64,000 nucleotides of DNA from Pomphorhynchus laevis (taxonomy: Eukaryota; Acanthocephala; Palaeacanthocephala; Echinorhynchida; Pomphorhynchidae), in contig WNNJ02000402.1 of assembly GCA_012934845.2 (NCBI GenBank), positions 1-64,000 on the forward strand, read 5' to 3'. Positions 10,545 to 18,722 of this stretch are shown in pieces. The notes under the pieces are model-generated. The model was given only the letters and a program-made list of their open reading frames with translations, was not told the DNA's origin and did not search any database. Made by a program: the position numbers and the translations under genes. Each line of letters opens with the position of its first letter. Position 1 is the first letter of the stretch.

Positions 10545-10680
10545 CTCTGTATATAAATATTAAAATATGAGAGTGCACACTGCGCTACATTTATTATTTC
10601 TGGTTTAGCGAAACTCGCTTATTTTCTTTTGAGCAGTCGCAGAGGAAGAAAAAGCAATCAAGTAAAAGGTAATAACAAAG
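10545..10680 (+). promoter_or_regulatory. Possible TATA-type promoter and 5' leader
   Basis: GTATATAAATATT at about 10549-10561 resembles a TATA box. The following ~100 bp is less AT-rich (GAGTGCACACTGCGC, GAGCAGTCGCAGAGGAAG) and ends at AAAAGGTAATAAC, which resembles a splice donor. This is suggestive only. Confidence 0.25.
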
Positions 10681-10701
10681 AGATCAATAACTCACTTTCA
10701 A

Positions 10702-10866
10702 ATGGCTGAGATATGCAAAGAGCAAATCACCCTAATATTAGAAGAAGGTATTCGTTTATTGAATAATGGATCACCTCATATTACGACTACTGCTTCAAAA
10801 ACAGCCCGGCGTTACACAAAAACAATGCGTAGGCGATGTTCTGTGGCCAGCAGCAACTACTATTAA
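10702..10866 (+). CDS. Small unrecognised ORF (54 aa)
   Basis: Open frame from ATG at 10702 to TAA at 10864-10866, starting MAEICKEQITLILEEGIRLL and ending in a basic tail TARRYTKTMRRRCSVASS. I recognise no family. An amphipathic helix (EQITLILEEGIRLLNN) precedes a lysine/arginine-rich stretch. It lies 140 bp downstream of a TATA-like sequence with a leader that could be spliced, so it could be a first coding exon or chance. No continuation was found before the repeats at 11.4 kb. Confidence 0.2.
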   Translation: MAEICKEQITLILEEGIRLLNNGSPHITTTASKTARRYTKTMRRRCSVASSNYY

Positions 10867-11420
10867 TGAGTCCCGCTCACCCTAATACAACGTAGAAGCA
10901 AAAAACGACGATTTTAGAAAATAAACGAGCAATAAGATGAGAAGTAGAGTTGTTTTATATTTATAAGTAGTAATCAGGGATTCTCGTAGTTTTCTCGTTG
11001 TCTTTGTGTTGACCATAATATTAGTTGTTCCGGTAGGTAATGGATGAGGAGAAAGGTGTCGACAACTCGATAGCATCAACGGCGAAATTAATTTAACACA
11101 ATGTGTTCGCATTGGATATAAACGAACAGCTTGATCCGAGTACGTACCTGTAAATAAGGTTTGTTTTTATACATTTATTACAATTTGATATTATGCTGTT
11201 GTTAGCCTTCTTAGTCTCCAGAACTGCCGTCACTATCAGCATTGTTGTCGCTGTTAACACATCAGTGGCTTAAGAATTGATGTAAATCTTGAAATATCGT
11301 CTTCTGTATTACTAAGTAAAGTTGATGATGTGAAAAAATTCCTCCGGAAGTTTCTGCACTTCAGCTTATGTAATGCGGTTGACAACTCAAGATTATATAT
11401 ATATATATATATATATATAC

Positions 11421-11529
11421 TTTCTTGGCTGCTTAATAAACTACTTACAATTTGAGAAAGGCCGACTGAGGCCGAAACGTTAAAAAATCAGCTATTCGTC
11501 AATTTTTCCTGGTAAAACGCTTCTGTTCA

Positions 11530-11531
<2 letters not shown>
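11421..11531 (+). repeat. PLE-end-like motif, first copy
   Basis: TTTGAGAAAGGCCGACTGA then GGCCGAAACGTT resembles the CTGAAGAAGGC...GCCGAAA motif found at PLE 3' ends in this window. The ~110-bp block is repeated almost exactly at 11802-11912. It is followed by a long TA run. Confidence 0.5.

Positions 11532-11613
<82 letters not shown>
11532..11613. repeat. (TA)n microsatellite
   Basis: About 80 bp of uninterrupted alternating TA. A shorter run lies at 11396-11419. Confidence 0.95.
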
Positions 11614-11615
<2 letters not shown>

Positions 11616-11801
11616 CTATGCTTTACACATATTGAGGCATAAACACCAGACAGCATTCTATACATTCTCATCAGACTAAGAAATAGAACCGAATTATTCT
11701 TGCATTATTCAAAGTCGCTACGTATGCCCAGTCATCCTATGTGTGACGACAAACTTCACAACGGTATACGCGTTTCGCTCTAGTCTTTCTTGTTTGAACT
11801 T

Positions 11802-11912
11802 TCTTGGCTGCTTAATAAACTACTTACAATTTGAGAAAGGCCGACTGAGGCCGAAACGTTAAAAAATCAGCTATTCGTCAATTTTTCCTGGTAAAACGCT
11901 TCTGTTCAGAAT
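11802..11912 (+). repeat. PLE-end-like motif, second copy
   Basis: Near-identical to 11421-11531, here inserted inside the hammerhead region of the first 462-bp unit (join at GTTTCGCTCT/AGTCTTTC) and followed by a short TA run before the repeat resumes at ACTATGCTTTACAC. Two copies this alike point to a recent duplication together with part of the unit. Confidence 0.7.
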
Positions 11913-12068
11913 ATATATATAACTATGCTTTACACATATTGAGGCATAAACACCAGACAGCATTCTATACATTCTCATCAGACTAAGAAATAGAACCGAA
12001 TTATTCTTGCATTATTCAAAGTCGCTACGTATGCCCAGTCATCCTATGTGTGACGACAAACTTCACAA

Positions 12069-12108
12069 CGGTATACGCATTTCGCTCTAACGGAGCTCAT
12101 CAGTACCG
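12069..12108 (-). ncRNA. Hammerhead ribozyme, 462-bp family copy 1
   Basis: Minus strand: stem I CGGTA/TACCG, CTGATGA, stem II GCTC-CGTTA-GAGC, then GAAAT where the other copies have GAAAC. That change weakens the second pair of the very short stem III, so this copy may be impaired. Confidence 0.65.
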
Positions 12109-12530
12109 TGACTTCTATAATCATCCATAGGCACCTTAACACGCTTAAACAGTGTCTAAAGCTCGAAAAACAGAACTGCCCTTAATCTGAATCATCGAAG
12201 GGAATTTAGCATAAGCACTGTACATGGAAGTGACTATTACAGTTTAACCATGCATCAGGCACTAAATTCTTTTCAATAGAAATGCTGTTTAACAGGGACA
12301 CTTAAAAGTGTGCAAATATATAAAATATAATTTGTTGTTACACCTGCCCTGGGACACACAATGGTGTACTCGTAAATAAATCACTATGTTTTCCTCATGA
12401 TGAGGCATAAACACCGGGCAGCATTCTATATATCCTCATCATATCAAGAAATAGAACCGAATTATTCTGGCATTATTCAAAGTCGCTACGTATGCCCAGT
12501 CATCCTATGTGTGACGACAAACTTCAACAA

Positions 12531-12570
12531 CGGTATACGCGTTTCGCTCTAACAGAGCTCATCAGTATCG
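12531..12570 (-). ncRNA. Hammerhead ribozyme, 462-bp family copy 2
   Basis: CTGATGA, stem II GCTC/GAGC, GAAACGCGTA all present. Stem I reads CGATA against TACCG, one pair worse than copy 3. Confidence 0.65.
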
Positions 12571-12992
12571 TGACTTTAATAATTATCCATAGACACCTTA
12601 GCACGCGCTTAAGCAGTGTTTAAAGCTCGAAAAAAAGAACTACCCTTAATCTGTATCATCGAAGGAAATTTAGCATAAGCTCTGTGCATGGCAGTGCGTA
12701 TTGCGGTTTAACCATGCATCAGGCATTAAATTCTTTTTAATAGAAATGCTGTTTTACAAGGACACTTTAAAGTGTACAAATATATAAAATATAATTTGTT
12801 GTTAAACCTGCCCTGGGACACACAATGGTGTACTCATAAATATATCACTGTTTTACTCGTGATGAGGCATAAACACCAGGCAGCATTCTATATATCCTCA
12901 TCAGATCAAGAAATAGAACCGAATTATTCTCGCAATATTCAAAGTCGCTACGTATGCCCAGTCATCCTATGTGTGACGACAAACTTCAACAA

Positions 12993-13032
12993 CGGTATAC
13001 GCGTTTCGCTCTAACGGAGCTCATCAGTACCG
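12993..13032 (-). ncRNA. Hammerhead ribozyme, 462-bp family copy 3 (best)
   Basis: Minus strand, 5' to 3': CGGTA (stem I), CTGATGA, GCTC-CGTTA-GAGC (stem II), GAAAC, a two-nucleotide loop GC, GTA (cleavage triplet), TACCG (stem I partner). All conserved core bases are present. Stem III is only 2 bp with a tiny loop, as in hammerheads of newt satellite DNA known to act best as dimers, which fits tandem transcripts. It would cut after the A of GTA. Confidence 0.8.
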
Positions 13033-13455
13033 TGACTTTAATAATCATCCATAGGCAACTTAACACGCTTAAGCAATGTCTAAAGCTCGAAAAACAGAAC
13101 TACTTTTAAACTGAATCATCAGAGGAACTTTAGCATAAGCTCTGTACATGGAAGTGCTTATTGCGGTTTAACCATGCATCATGCACTAAATTTCTTTTTA
13201 ATAGGAATGCTGTTTTACAGGGACACCTTAAAGTGTACAAATATATAAAATATAATTTGTTGTTACACCTGCCCTGGGGCACACAATAGTGTACTCGTAA
13301 ATAAATCACTATGTTTTCCTCATGATGAGGCATAAACACCAGGCAGCATTCTATATATCCTCATCAGATCAAGAAATAGAACCGAATTATTCTGGCAATA
13401 TTCAAAGTCGCTACGTTTGCCCAGTCATCCTATGTGTGACGACAAACTTCAACAA

Positions 13456-13495
13456 CGATATACGCGTTTCGCTCTAACGGAGCTCGTCAGTACCG
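13456..13495 (-). ncRNA. Hammerhead ribozyme, 462-bp family copy 4
   Basis: CTGACGA (position 7 is free in hammerheads), stem II GCTC/GAGC, GAAACGCGTA, stem I CGGTA/TATCG. The C-to-T change in stem I keeps a G-U pair, so pairing is retained. Confidence 0.7.
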
Positions 13496-13759
13496 TGACT
13501 TTAATAATCATCCATAGACACCTTAACACGCTTAAACAATGTCTAAAGCTCGAAAAACAGAACTACCCTTAATCTGAATCATCAGAGGAAATTTAGCATA
13601 AGCTCTGTGCATGGCAGTGCGTATTGCGGTTTAACCATGCATCATGCACTAAATTCCTTTTAATAGAAATGCTGTTTTACAGAGACACTTTAAAGTGTAC
13701 AAATATATAAAATATAATTTGGTGTTACACCTGCCCTCACACCTGCCACACCCGTAATA

Positions 13760-14799
13760 GTGTAGAACTGACGCGCATCTGGGTCGGCTTCATAATACAA
13801 TCACTTGGTGTACAACAGTGGCTCTACCCTGTTCACTATTCTCGCCGGCAACCCGAGGGATCTGAGAGATGTCATATAGGTAATTGAGATGCGGTCAAAT
13901 GCAGCAGAAATGTCAATGAAAACAGCCACTACAAATCGATGGATATTATCCCGACAAAACTGCTCAACCTCACCTTCTGCTAAATGGACCAAGCGACCTT
14001 TGACGAACCCATGAAAACCAGGAGGGATCAAATTACGTCTAATCAAATAATCGCGGATTTTACGCGCAAGCGCTTTTTTGTAAATCGACACGAGGGCATT
14101 TTGAATCGAAATGGGTCGCAGATCTTTAGAGCATGAGCAGGATTTTTTCTTAGTTATAAAAACTCTCTTACTAATATTGATGCCTGCTACATCGGATGGG
14201 GAGGCTAGAAGCATTGTGACGGCCACCTCTCTTCTCTGATCGGCTGTCAAAAGCTGACAGACTCGAGAGGAAAGTGGAGCGACGGATTTGGAGTTGCCCG
14301 GAAGTGGACCCCTGGAGGTAAGGATATCTGTTACATATAAGTCCCTACTTCTGAAGTCACCCCAGGGCGGGATTGGTTGAGGTGATTGAGTAGCTCCATA
14401 GTTATGAAGGGCTAGTGACACCTCCAATACTTTTTCAAGGCCTATCTTACCTATCCTACCCAATGCCCTATCCTTCCAACACACAAACTTCTCCTTCCTA
14501 AATATCTTCCAGAAGGAAGACTGAGACGGGTTAAAACAAGCAATATTCGTCCTATCCCAACTCAGCTGGAACCTATATCTAGTGCTCCAGTATTCATTCG
14601 ATAGGACCTGTCTGGCGGAAACAGAGAGATTAGGAAGGTGTAGCATTTTAGCTAGGACCTCGAGTTTTGTTGGAGTGGGATTGTATTTACGACCTTTATA
14701 GGTAGTCGATAGTATCGCGGTAGCTTGCGAAGAGAGGTAGGTATTAAATTCGGTCAAATTCTCATTCCCAATTCGGGGGAAGAGTTGGATAGCTGCCTT
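13760..14799 (-). mobile_element. I/Jockey-like LINE fragment inside a PLE
   Basis: Minus-strand fragment closely similar to the LINE at 54.1-57.3 kb (linker plus RT fingers and palm). It starts at KAAIQLFPRIGNE, joined directly to a PLE endonuclease upstream, and ends within the RT palm near GCGTCAGTTCTACAC. Both truncated ends lack flanking LINE sequence. Confidence 0.8.
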
Positions 14800-15012
14800 G
14801 GTTTGACCAACGTATTGTTTTTTACATAGTTTGCATGTGCCTACATATACAATGTTTGCTGTTTTACAATTACTATGTCCTTGTATATGAATACAACAAC
14901 CTGTCACGGAGATCTTAATCGTCCGTGTGTTTGATAAAGCTGCCCTTGTTTTGCATCGTTTATCATTGCACGGTTCACATTCTGATGCTTTTTTAATTGA
15001 TGTTCGTGCCAA
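13801..15012 (-). CDS. In-frame PLE endonuclease / LINE reverse transcriptase chimera
   Basis: A 403-codon frame. Residues 1-71 are a PLE linker and the first half of a GIY-YIG nuclease (cysteine pairs CEPCNDKRC, then IVYVGTCKLCKKQYVGQT). From residue 72 the text is an I-like LINE: LSVSARQVLSNEYWSTRYRF, PPGFHGFVKGRLVHLAEGEV and VVAVFIDISAAFDRISITYM (RT motif A). The LINE palm after motif A is missing, so no active polymerase could form. The open frame across the join is either chance or recent. The same LINE stretch at 55.3-56.3 kb is uninterrupted by PLE sequence, which shows the order of events: LINE joined into PLE. Confidence 0.6.
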   Translation of the reverse strand: MARTSIKKASECEPCNDKRCKTRAALSNTRTIKISVTGCCIHIQGHSNCKTANIVYVGTCKLCKKQYVGQTKAAIQLFPRIGNENLTEFNTYLSSQATAILSTTYKGRKYNPTPTKLEVLAKMLHLPNLSVSARQVLSNEYWSTRYRFQLSWDRTNIACFNPSQSSFWKIFRKEKFVCWKDRALGRIGKIGLEKVLEVSLALHNYGATQSPQPIPPWGDFRSRDLYVTDILTSRGPLPGNSKSVAPLSSRVCQLLTADQRREVAVTMLLASPSDVAGINISKRVFITKKKSCSCSKDLRPISIQNALVSIYKKALARKIRDYLIRRNLIPPGFHGFVKGRLVHLAEGEVEQFCRDNIHRFVVAVFIDISAAFDRISITYMTSLRSLGLPARIVNRVEPLLYTK

Positions 15013-15723
15013 TATGTTATCAATGCTCGGTAGTAATTTAAACCGTACAATGACTTTTTAAAATGTCACCTACCTATCAATTTAGTTGTACGATTAATTG
15101 CATTTTGTACACCGTCTACAATTGGATGGTAAGGAATATACGCGACTATGACATCTTGTCTTATTTTCAATATATTGTTATCAGTAGATATGCTCACTGT
15201 TATCGCCTCCATTCGGGAAATTCGTTGTACAGCTCTAAATTGTGTACTGAGCATTTCTCTGCTGTATCCACGTCGTAAAAACTGCTGTCGTAGCAACTTG
15301 TCTATCAAATTCGATTTCCGTTGAGCATAGACGCCGCATTCGTAATGCTTCATTATATATTAAATTGCGTTTAATTGTTCTTGGGTGTGCGCTTACGTGA
15401 TGTATATATAATGGAGTTGATATTGATCATTTATATGCGGTGGTTTGAATTACATTATCGTTAATTAATATTGTCACGTCTAAAAAATCGACAGTGTAGC
15501 TGCTTTTATTAACAGATAACGTTAAACCAGTTGAGCTGTTGGATTTGAAAATGAAATCATCCAATGATACATAATTACCACCCCAAAACCACTCAACGGT
15601 TCTAGTAAGCTTCATTGATACCAAGATATATAAAGATGAAAATGGAATATGGTGCACAACGCTACATAGGAAGTTTACAGGATCCAGAACCATCCTGCAC
15701 GCAAATATTTGCGTACCCTCCAA
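14799..15723 (-). mobile_element. Penelope-like element (family b): RT end, thumb, start of GIY-YIG
   Basis: Minus strand. 15723-15427 encodes the late RT palm: SLDDFIFKSNSSTGLTLSVN and YTVDFLDVTILINDNVIQTT, the PLE hallmark 'FLDVTI' strand after motif C. 15353-15066 encodes the thumb with LLRQQFLRRGYSREMLSTQF. 15012-14799 is the linker and first part of the GIY-YIG domain. The element is 5'-truncated at 15723 and interrupted by an LINE at 14799. Several frame changes make it inactive. Confidence 0.75.
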
Positions 15724-15724
15724 A

Positions 15725-16042
15725 ATGAAAATATTAATAGTGCGTAATGAGCTCTTGCGAATAAAGAAAATATGCGAAAAGGAAGATGAATATGAAAATC
15801 AAAAGGAAATACTATATGCTGAACTACTCCATAGAGGGTATAAAGACAAAGTGATACTAAGACAAATCCGCGAAGTAGATCGGATCGAGAGAGTTAGATT
15901 GTTGGAAAAACGACCAAACAAAAGTCAAGACGACACAAAACCATTTTACGCACTCTTCACATTTAACCCATCTTTCCGAAACTTACAAAGAAACATAAAC
16001 TTAGCAATACAATCACTTGATCCTATGATTAAGAAAATGTAA
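15725..16042 (+). CDS. PLE thumb-domain ORF fragment
   Basis: A 106-codon frame ending at TAA. It matches the region between RT motif E and the endonuclease linker of Penelope-like proteins: a basic helix pair, LLHRGYKDKVI and the NPSFRNLQRNINLAI strand. No catalytic residues lie in this piece. The first residues are at the truncation point. Confidence 0.6.
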   Translation: MKILIVRNELLRIKKICEKEDEYENQKEILYAELLHRGYKDKVILRQIREVDRIERVRLLEKRPNKSQDDTKPFYALFTFNPSFRNLQRNINLAIQSLDPMIKKM

Positions 16043-16550
16043 GTCAACCTCATATCGCATTCCGCAGTAGCGGCACTATAGGAAACATATTCTAATTCCC
16101 AAAATATGGGCAAGACAAAGGAATAAGTGGCCCATGTGGAAAACCTAGGTGTAAGTGTGGCAATGAAATGACGCTAGCCAAATCGTTTAATAGTACGATA
16201 ACAGGTAAAACATACAACGTTAAGGGGAATGTAAATTGTAAGAGTAAACATTTGATATATTGCTGTAAGTACACAAAATGTACTATGGCCTACATCGTCA
16301 AACCGGTTGTGAGATGCACATTCGGGCCCATACACGGATATCTGACATTTTACATAAAGGCGACAAGAACGATGGAGCAGTGAGACATTGTGTCGATAAT
16401 CCCGAGCACAGCATGGAAACCATCATAATAAAAGCAGATATTCCCGACGACAAGAAGCGAAAAGAACATGATCTATACTAAATCGACCCGTTAATGACCG
16501 ACAAACAGCTCAATACGGAGCACATCTACCATCTGTCTTAAAATCGAACA
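15725..16550 (+). mobile_element. Penelope-like element (family c): thumb and GIY-YIG
   Basis: Plus strand, starting directly at the truncated end of family b. 15725-16042 encodes a PLE thumb (NELLRIKKICEKEDEYENQK, LLHRGYKDKVILRQI, FTFNPSFRNLQRNI). 16168-16550 encodes a GIY-YIG region over two frames (CKSKHLIYCCKYTKCTMAYI, then HCVDNPEHSMETIIIKADI). RT palm is absent. The two elements are head to head with a two-base gap. Confidence 0.75.
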
Positions 16551-16719
16551 CATACTGTTCCGTTATTGAAATTTATTCCAGATATTTGACATTATATATA
16601 CGCAATAATAATTGAAAACAGGAATAATCTGCACTTTTTATTTTACGTTTCAGACCACTGTCCTTTATCAAAAACACACTACAACCAGCAGTTTTATGTA
16701 TATATACTTTTGTTTGAGA

Positions 16720-17045
16720 TGAAGATATATTGAAACAGGAACTGGTGATCATGTGATGGATGTTTCTATTTCTGTTGAATTGTTGCTAGGTCACACAAGG
16801 TGACTTTCACATTGAAAACCAGCTACATAATCCTTCCTTAATGACTTCCAATTTCATAAACATTGACTACTAACGGCACCATTATCACAGCTATGTCGTT
16901 TGGAAGTAATGAAGGAAGGAGTGTAACTGGTTTTCAATGTCAAAAGCACTGTGTGACCAAGTAACTATTCCATATAAATATAGGCAACGATCACGGGATC
17001 AACAGTCTCGATTTCAATCGATATTCATGATCTCAAACTAAAGAA
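16720..17045. repeat. Inverted-repeat element related to the 20.5-21.5 kb repeat
   Basis: Arms at about 16785-16865 and 16910-16975 (GTTGCTAGGTCACACAAGG versus its imperfect complement) flank CTGACTACTAACGGCACCA-like sequence that is also in the 440-bp repeat at 20.5 kb. So this is a rearranged, inverted copy of the end of that repeat family. Confidence 0.65.
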
Positions 17046-17264
17046 TCTATAATAAACATGCCGAAGGGCATCTTATTCTTATCTGTTATAATATATATTA
17101 TAATAGATTATAATAGATTATAATTGATAATAATATATTATCATCTTATTATTAATCTCTAATATATTTAAGCTTTTATATTAATCAGCTTACCAAAGTA
17201 AGAATTTAAGTTAGAAATATATTCAATCTGATCTGTATTAAAATTTTTAAATTTCCAGGAACGA

Positions 17265-17405
17265 TCAGAAAAATCATTTTCTAAAAAATCATCTTCAGAA
17301 AATTATTAATATTTCGCTAGTAACTACTAGCATCTTCAGAATTTTCTGAAGATGCTACTAGCGAAATATCAAAATGATTTTTCTTCTCGTTTAACTATAC
17401 CTGAT
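17265..17405. repeat. Hairpin with CTGAAGA...GAAAT core
   Basis: Inverted arms (TTTCGCTAGTAACTACTAGC with its near-complement) are centred near 17342. The right arm reads CTGAAGATGCTACTAGCGAAAT, resembling the short motif near PLE ends; stem II would be too short for a working hammerhead. Confidence 0.5.
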
Positions 17406-17519
17406 AGTTCCTGGAAATAAAAAAAGAATTGTAAATATTGGAAGTTGTTTTTATGAAATGATAGAAGGCAGCTGAATTATTAAAATATTATTATAAAAAT
17501 AATTATTATGCCATTTGAA

Positions 17520-17975
17520 ATGCTGGAATGGAACGAACTCCAATAAGAAAAGCCGTTTCGCCATATTTTTGTCAAAGCAGTAGGAGATACTTCCCGCTAC
17601 TGGGTGCATTGAGACTCATAGCCAGCTCAAACATATTTATGGCGTAATATCATATTACGCAACTAGAAAACCATTTCGCCATATTTCTGACTTAGTATTG
17701 GGGGATTCTTTCCGCTGCTGGGTACAAATATACTCAGACTGCTCAAATATATTTATGGCGTAATATCATATTACGCAACTAGAAAACCATTTCGCCATAT
17801 TTTTGACTTAGAATTAGGGGATTCTTTCCGCTGCTGGGTACAAATATACTCAGACTGCTCAAATATATTTATGGCGTAATATGATATTACGCTATAAATC
17901 TATTTGGGCTATCTGAGTTTCTCTGCACCAGCAGCGGTGATAATATCTTTCTGCTAAATCAAAAATTATGGCGAA
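17520..17975. repeat. 116-bp tandem repeat ending in an inverted unit
   Basis: Three direct units with a period of 116 bp (GCGTAATATCATATTACGC at 17642, 17758 and, slightly changed, 17874), followed by a fourth unit in inverse orientation ending AATTATGGCGAAATTGCTTT, the complement of the first unit's AGCCGTTTCGCCATAT. The whole array is thus bounded by inverted ends, like a foldback or MITE with internal expansion. Confidence 0.75.
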
Positions 17976-18532
17976 ATTGCTTTCTTTCTGAAACATTTCA
18001 TTCGCAGCATTTGCAAATCATTATATTTTAAGCTATCTTCGATAAGAAATTTTATATCAACTCACAATATAAAACTTATCTCTATATATTTCTTATGATA
18101 TGAAAATAACTATTGCTACTTTAAAACAAAAAATAATTAAAAAACACAAGACAACAATTAATTTTGATATTTTATTTGTATTTAGAGAAACCTAATGTAT
18201 TTCAAAGTTTTGATTTGTTGAAAATACTTTGATGTAGCATTTAACTACTGTTAAAATAATGTAAATGCCTGTATATATTTACAATTCAACAAACAAAGCT
18301 CAGTTGTTTTATTCAACATAATTTTAAAAAGTAAATGATATTTTTAAAAAATATGCAATTTAAAATTGCTTATTTAGGTTCAAATTCGAAGAAAACGGTT
18401 AAGATTTTAAATCGGTTTCTAGTTAAAACGTTATCAATGTGTATTAATAAATAACAAACAATCATATTTGATGGTATTATTTTAGATATATCACATTTTA
18501 AGCTAATCTTACCTAAGCACTTAAAGGATAAA
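17976..18532. other. AT-rich region upstream of the host gene
   Basis: No ORF or repeat recognised. It presumably holds the promoter or 5' UTR of the gene starting at 18533. CTTAAAG just upstream of GATAAAATG could be a splice acceptor for an upstream non-coding exon. Confidence 0.3.
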
Positions 18533-18722
18533 ATGTCTGAAGGAGCTAATCAACTGATTGATAAAATCAACTCTATACCTATGATCAAAGAGTTGCAAGA
18601 TGCTCTAACCGCAGCATCAAAGCAAGCATCGGACATTCATCCAATGATGAAGACAGTGATCGAATCATTGATAGGATTACTTACGTCATTATCTAGTATG
18701 TTAAGCAATTATTCCTCTTACG
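18533..18722 (+). CDS. Host gene exon 1
   Basis: Starts at ATG (AAAATGTCTGAAGG) and ends TCTTACG/GTAAGC. Codes MSEGANQLIDKINSIPMIKE onward and ends one base into a codon, which the first two bases of exon 2 complete to valine. Confidence 0.7.

Larger units (their letters stand above)
11614..13745 (-). repeat. 462-bp tandem repeat with hammerhead ribozyme, main array
   Basis: About 4.6 units with a period of 462-463 bp (hammerhead cores start at 12069, 12531, 12993 and 13456). Each unit contains GAGGCATAAACACC and CTACGTATGCCCAGTCATCC. Read on the minus strand each carries a type I hammerhead. The first unit is interrupted at about 11785 by the second copy of the PLE-end-like block, and the array stops against an LINE fragment at about 13745. 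A second cluster of the family is at 22.5-23.2 kb. Unit length and ribozyme type fit metazoan retrozyme-like repeats. Confidence 0.85.

Noticed and set aside
11614-13745. CRISPR-like array because of regular repeats
   Set aside because: Units are 462 bp in direct tandem with no spacers, in a eukaryotic context.
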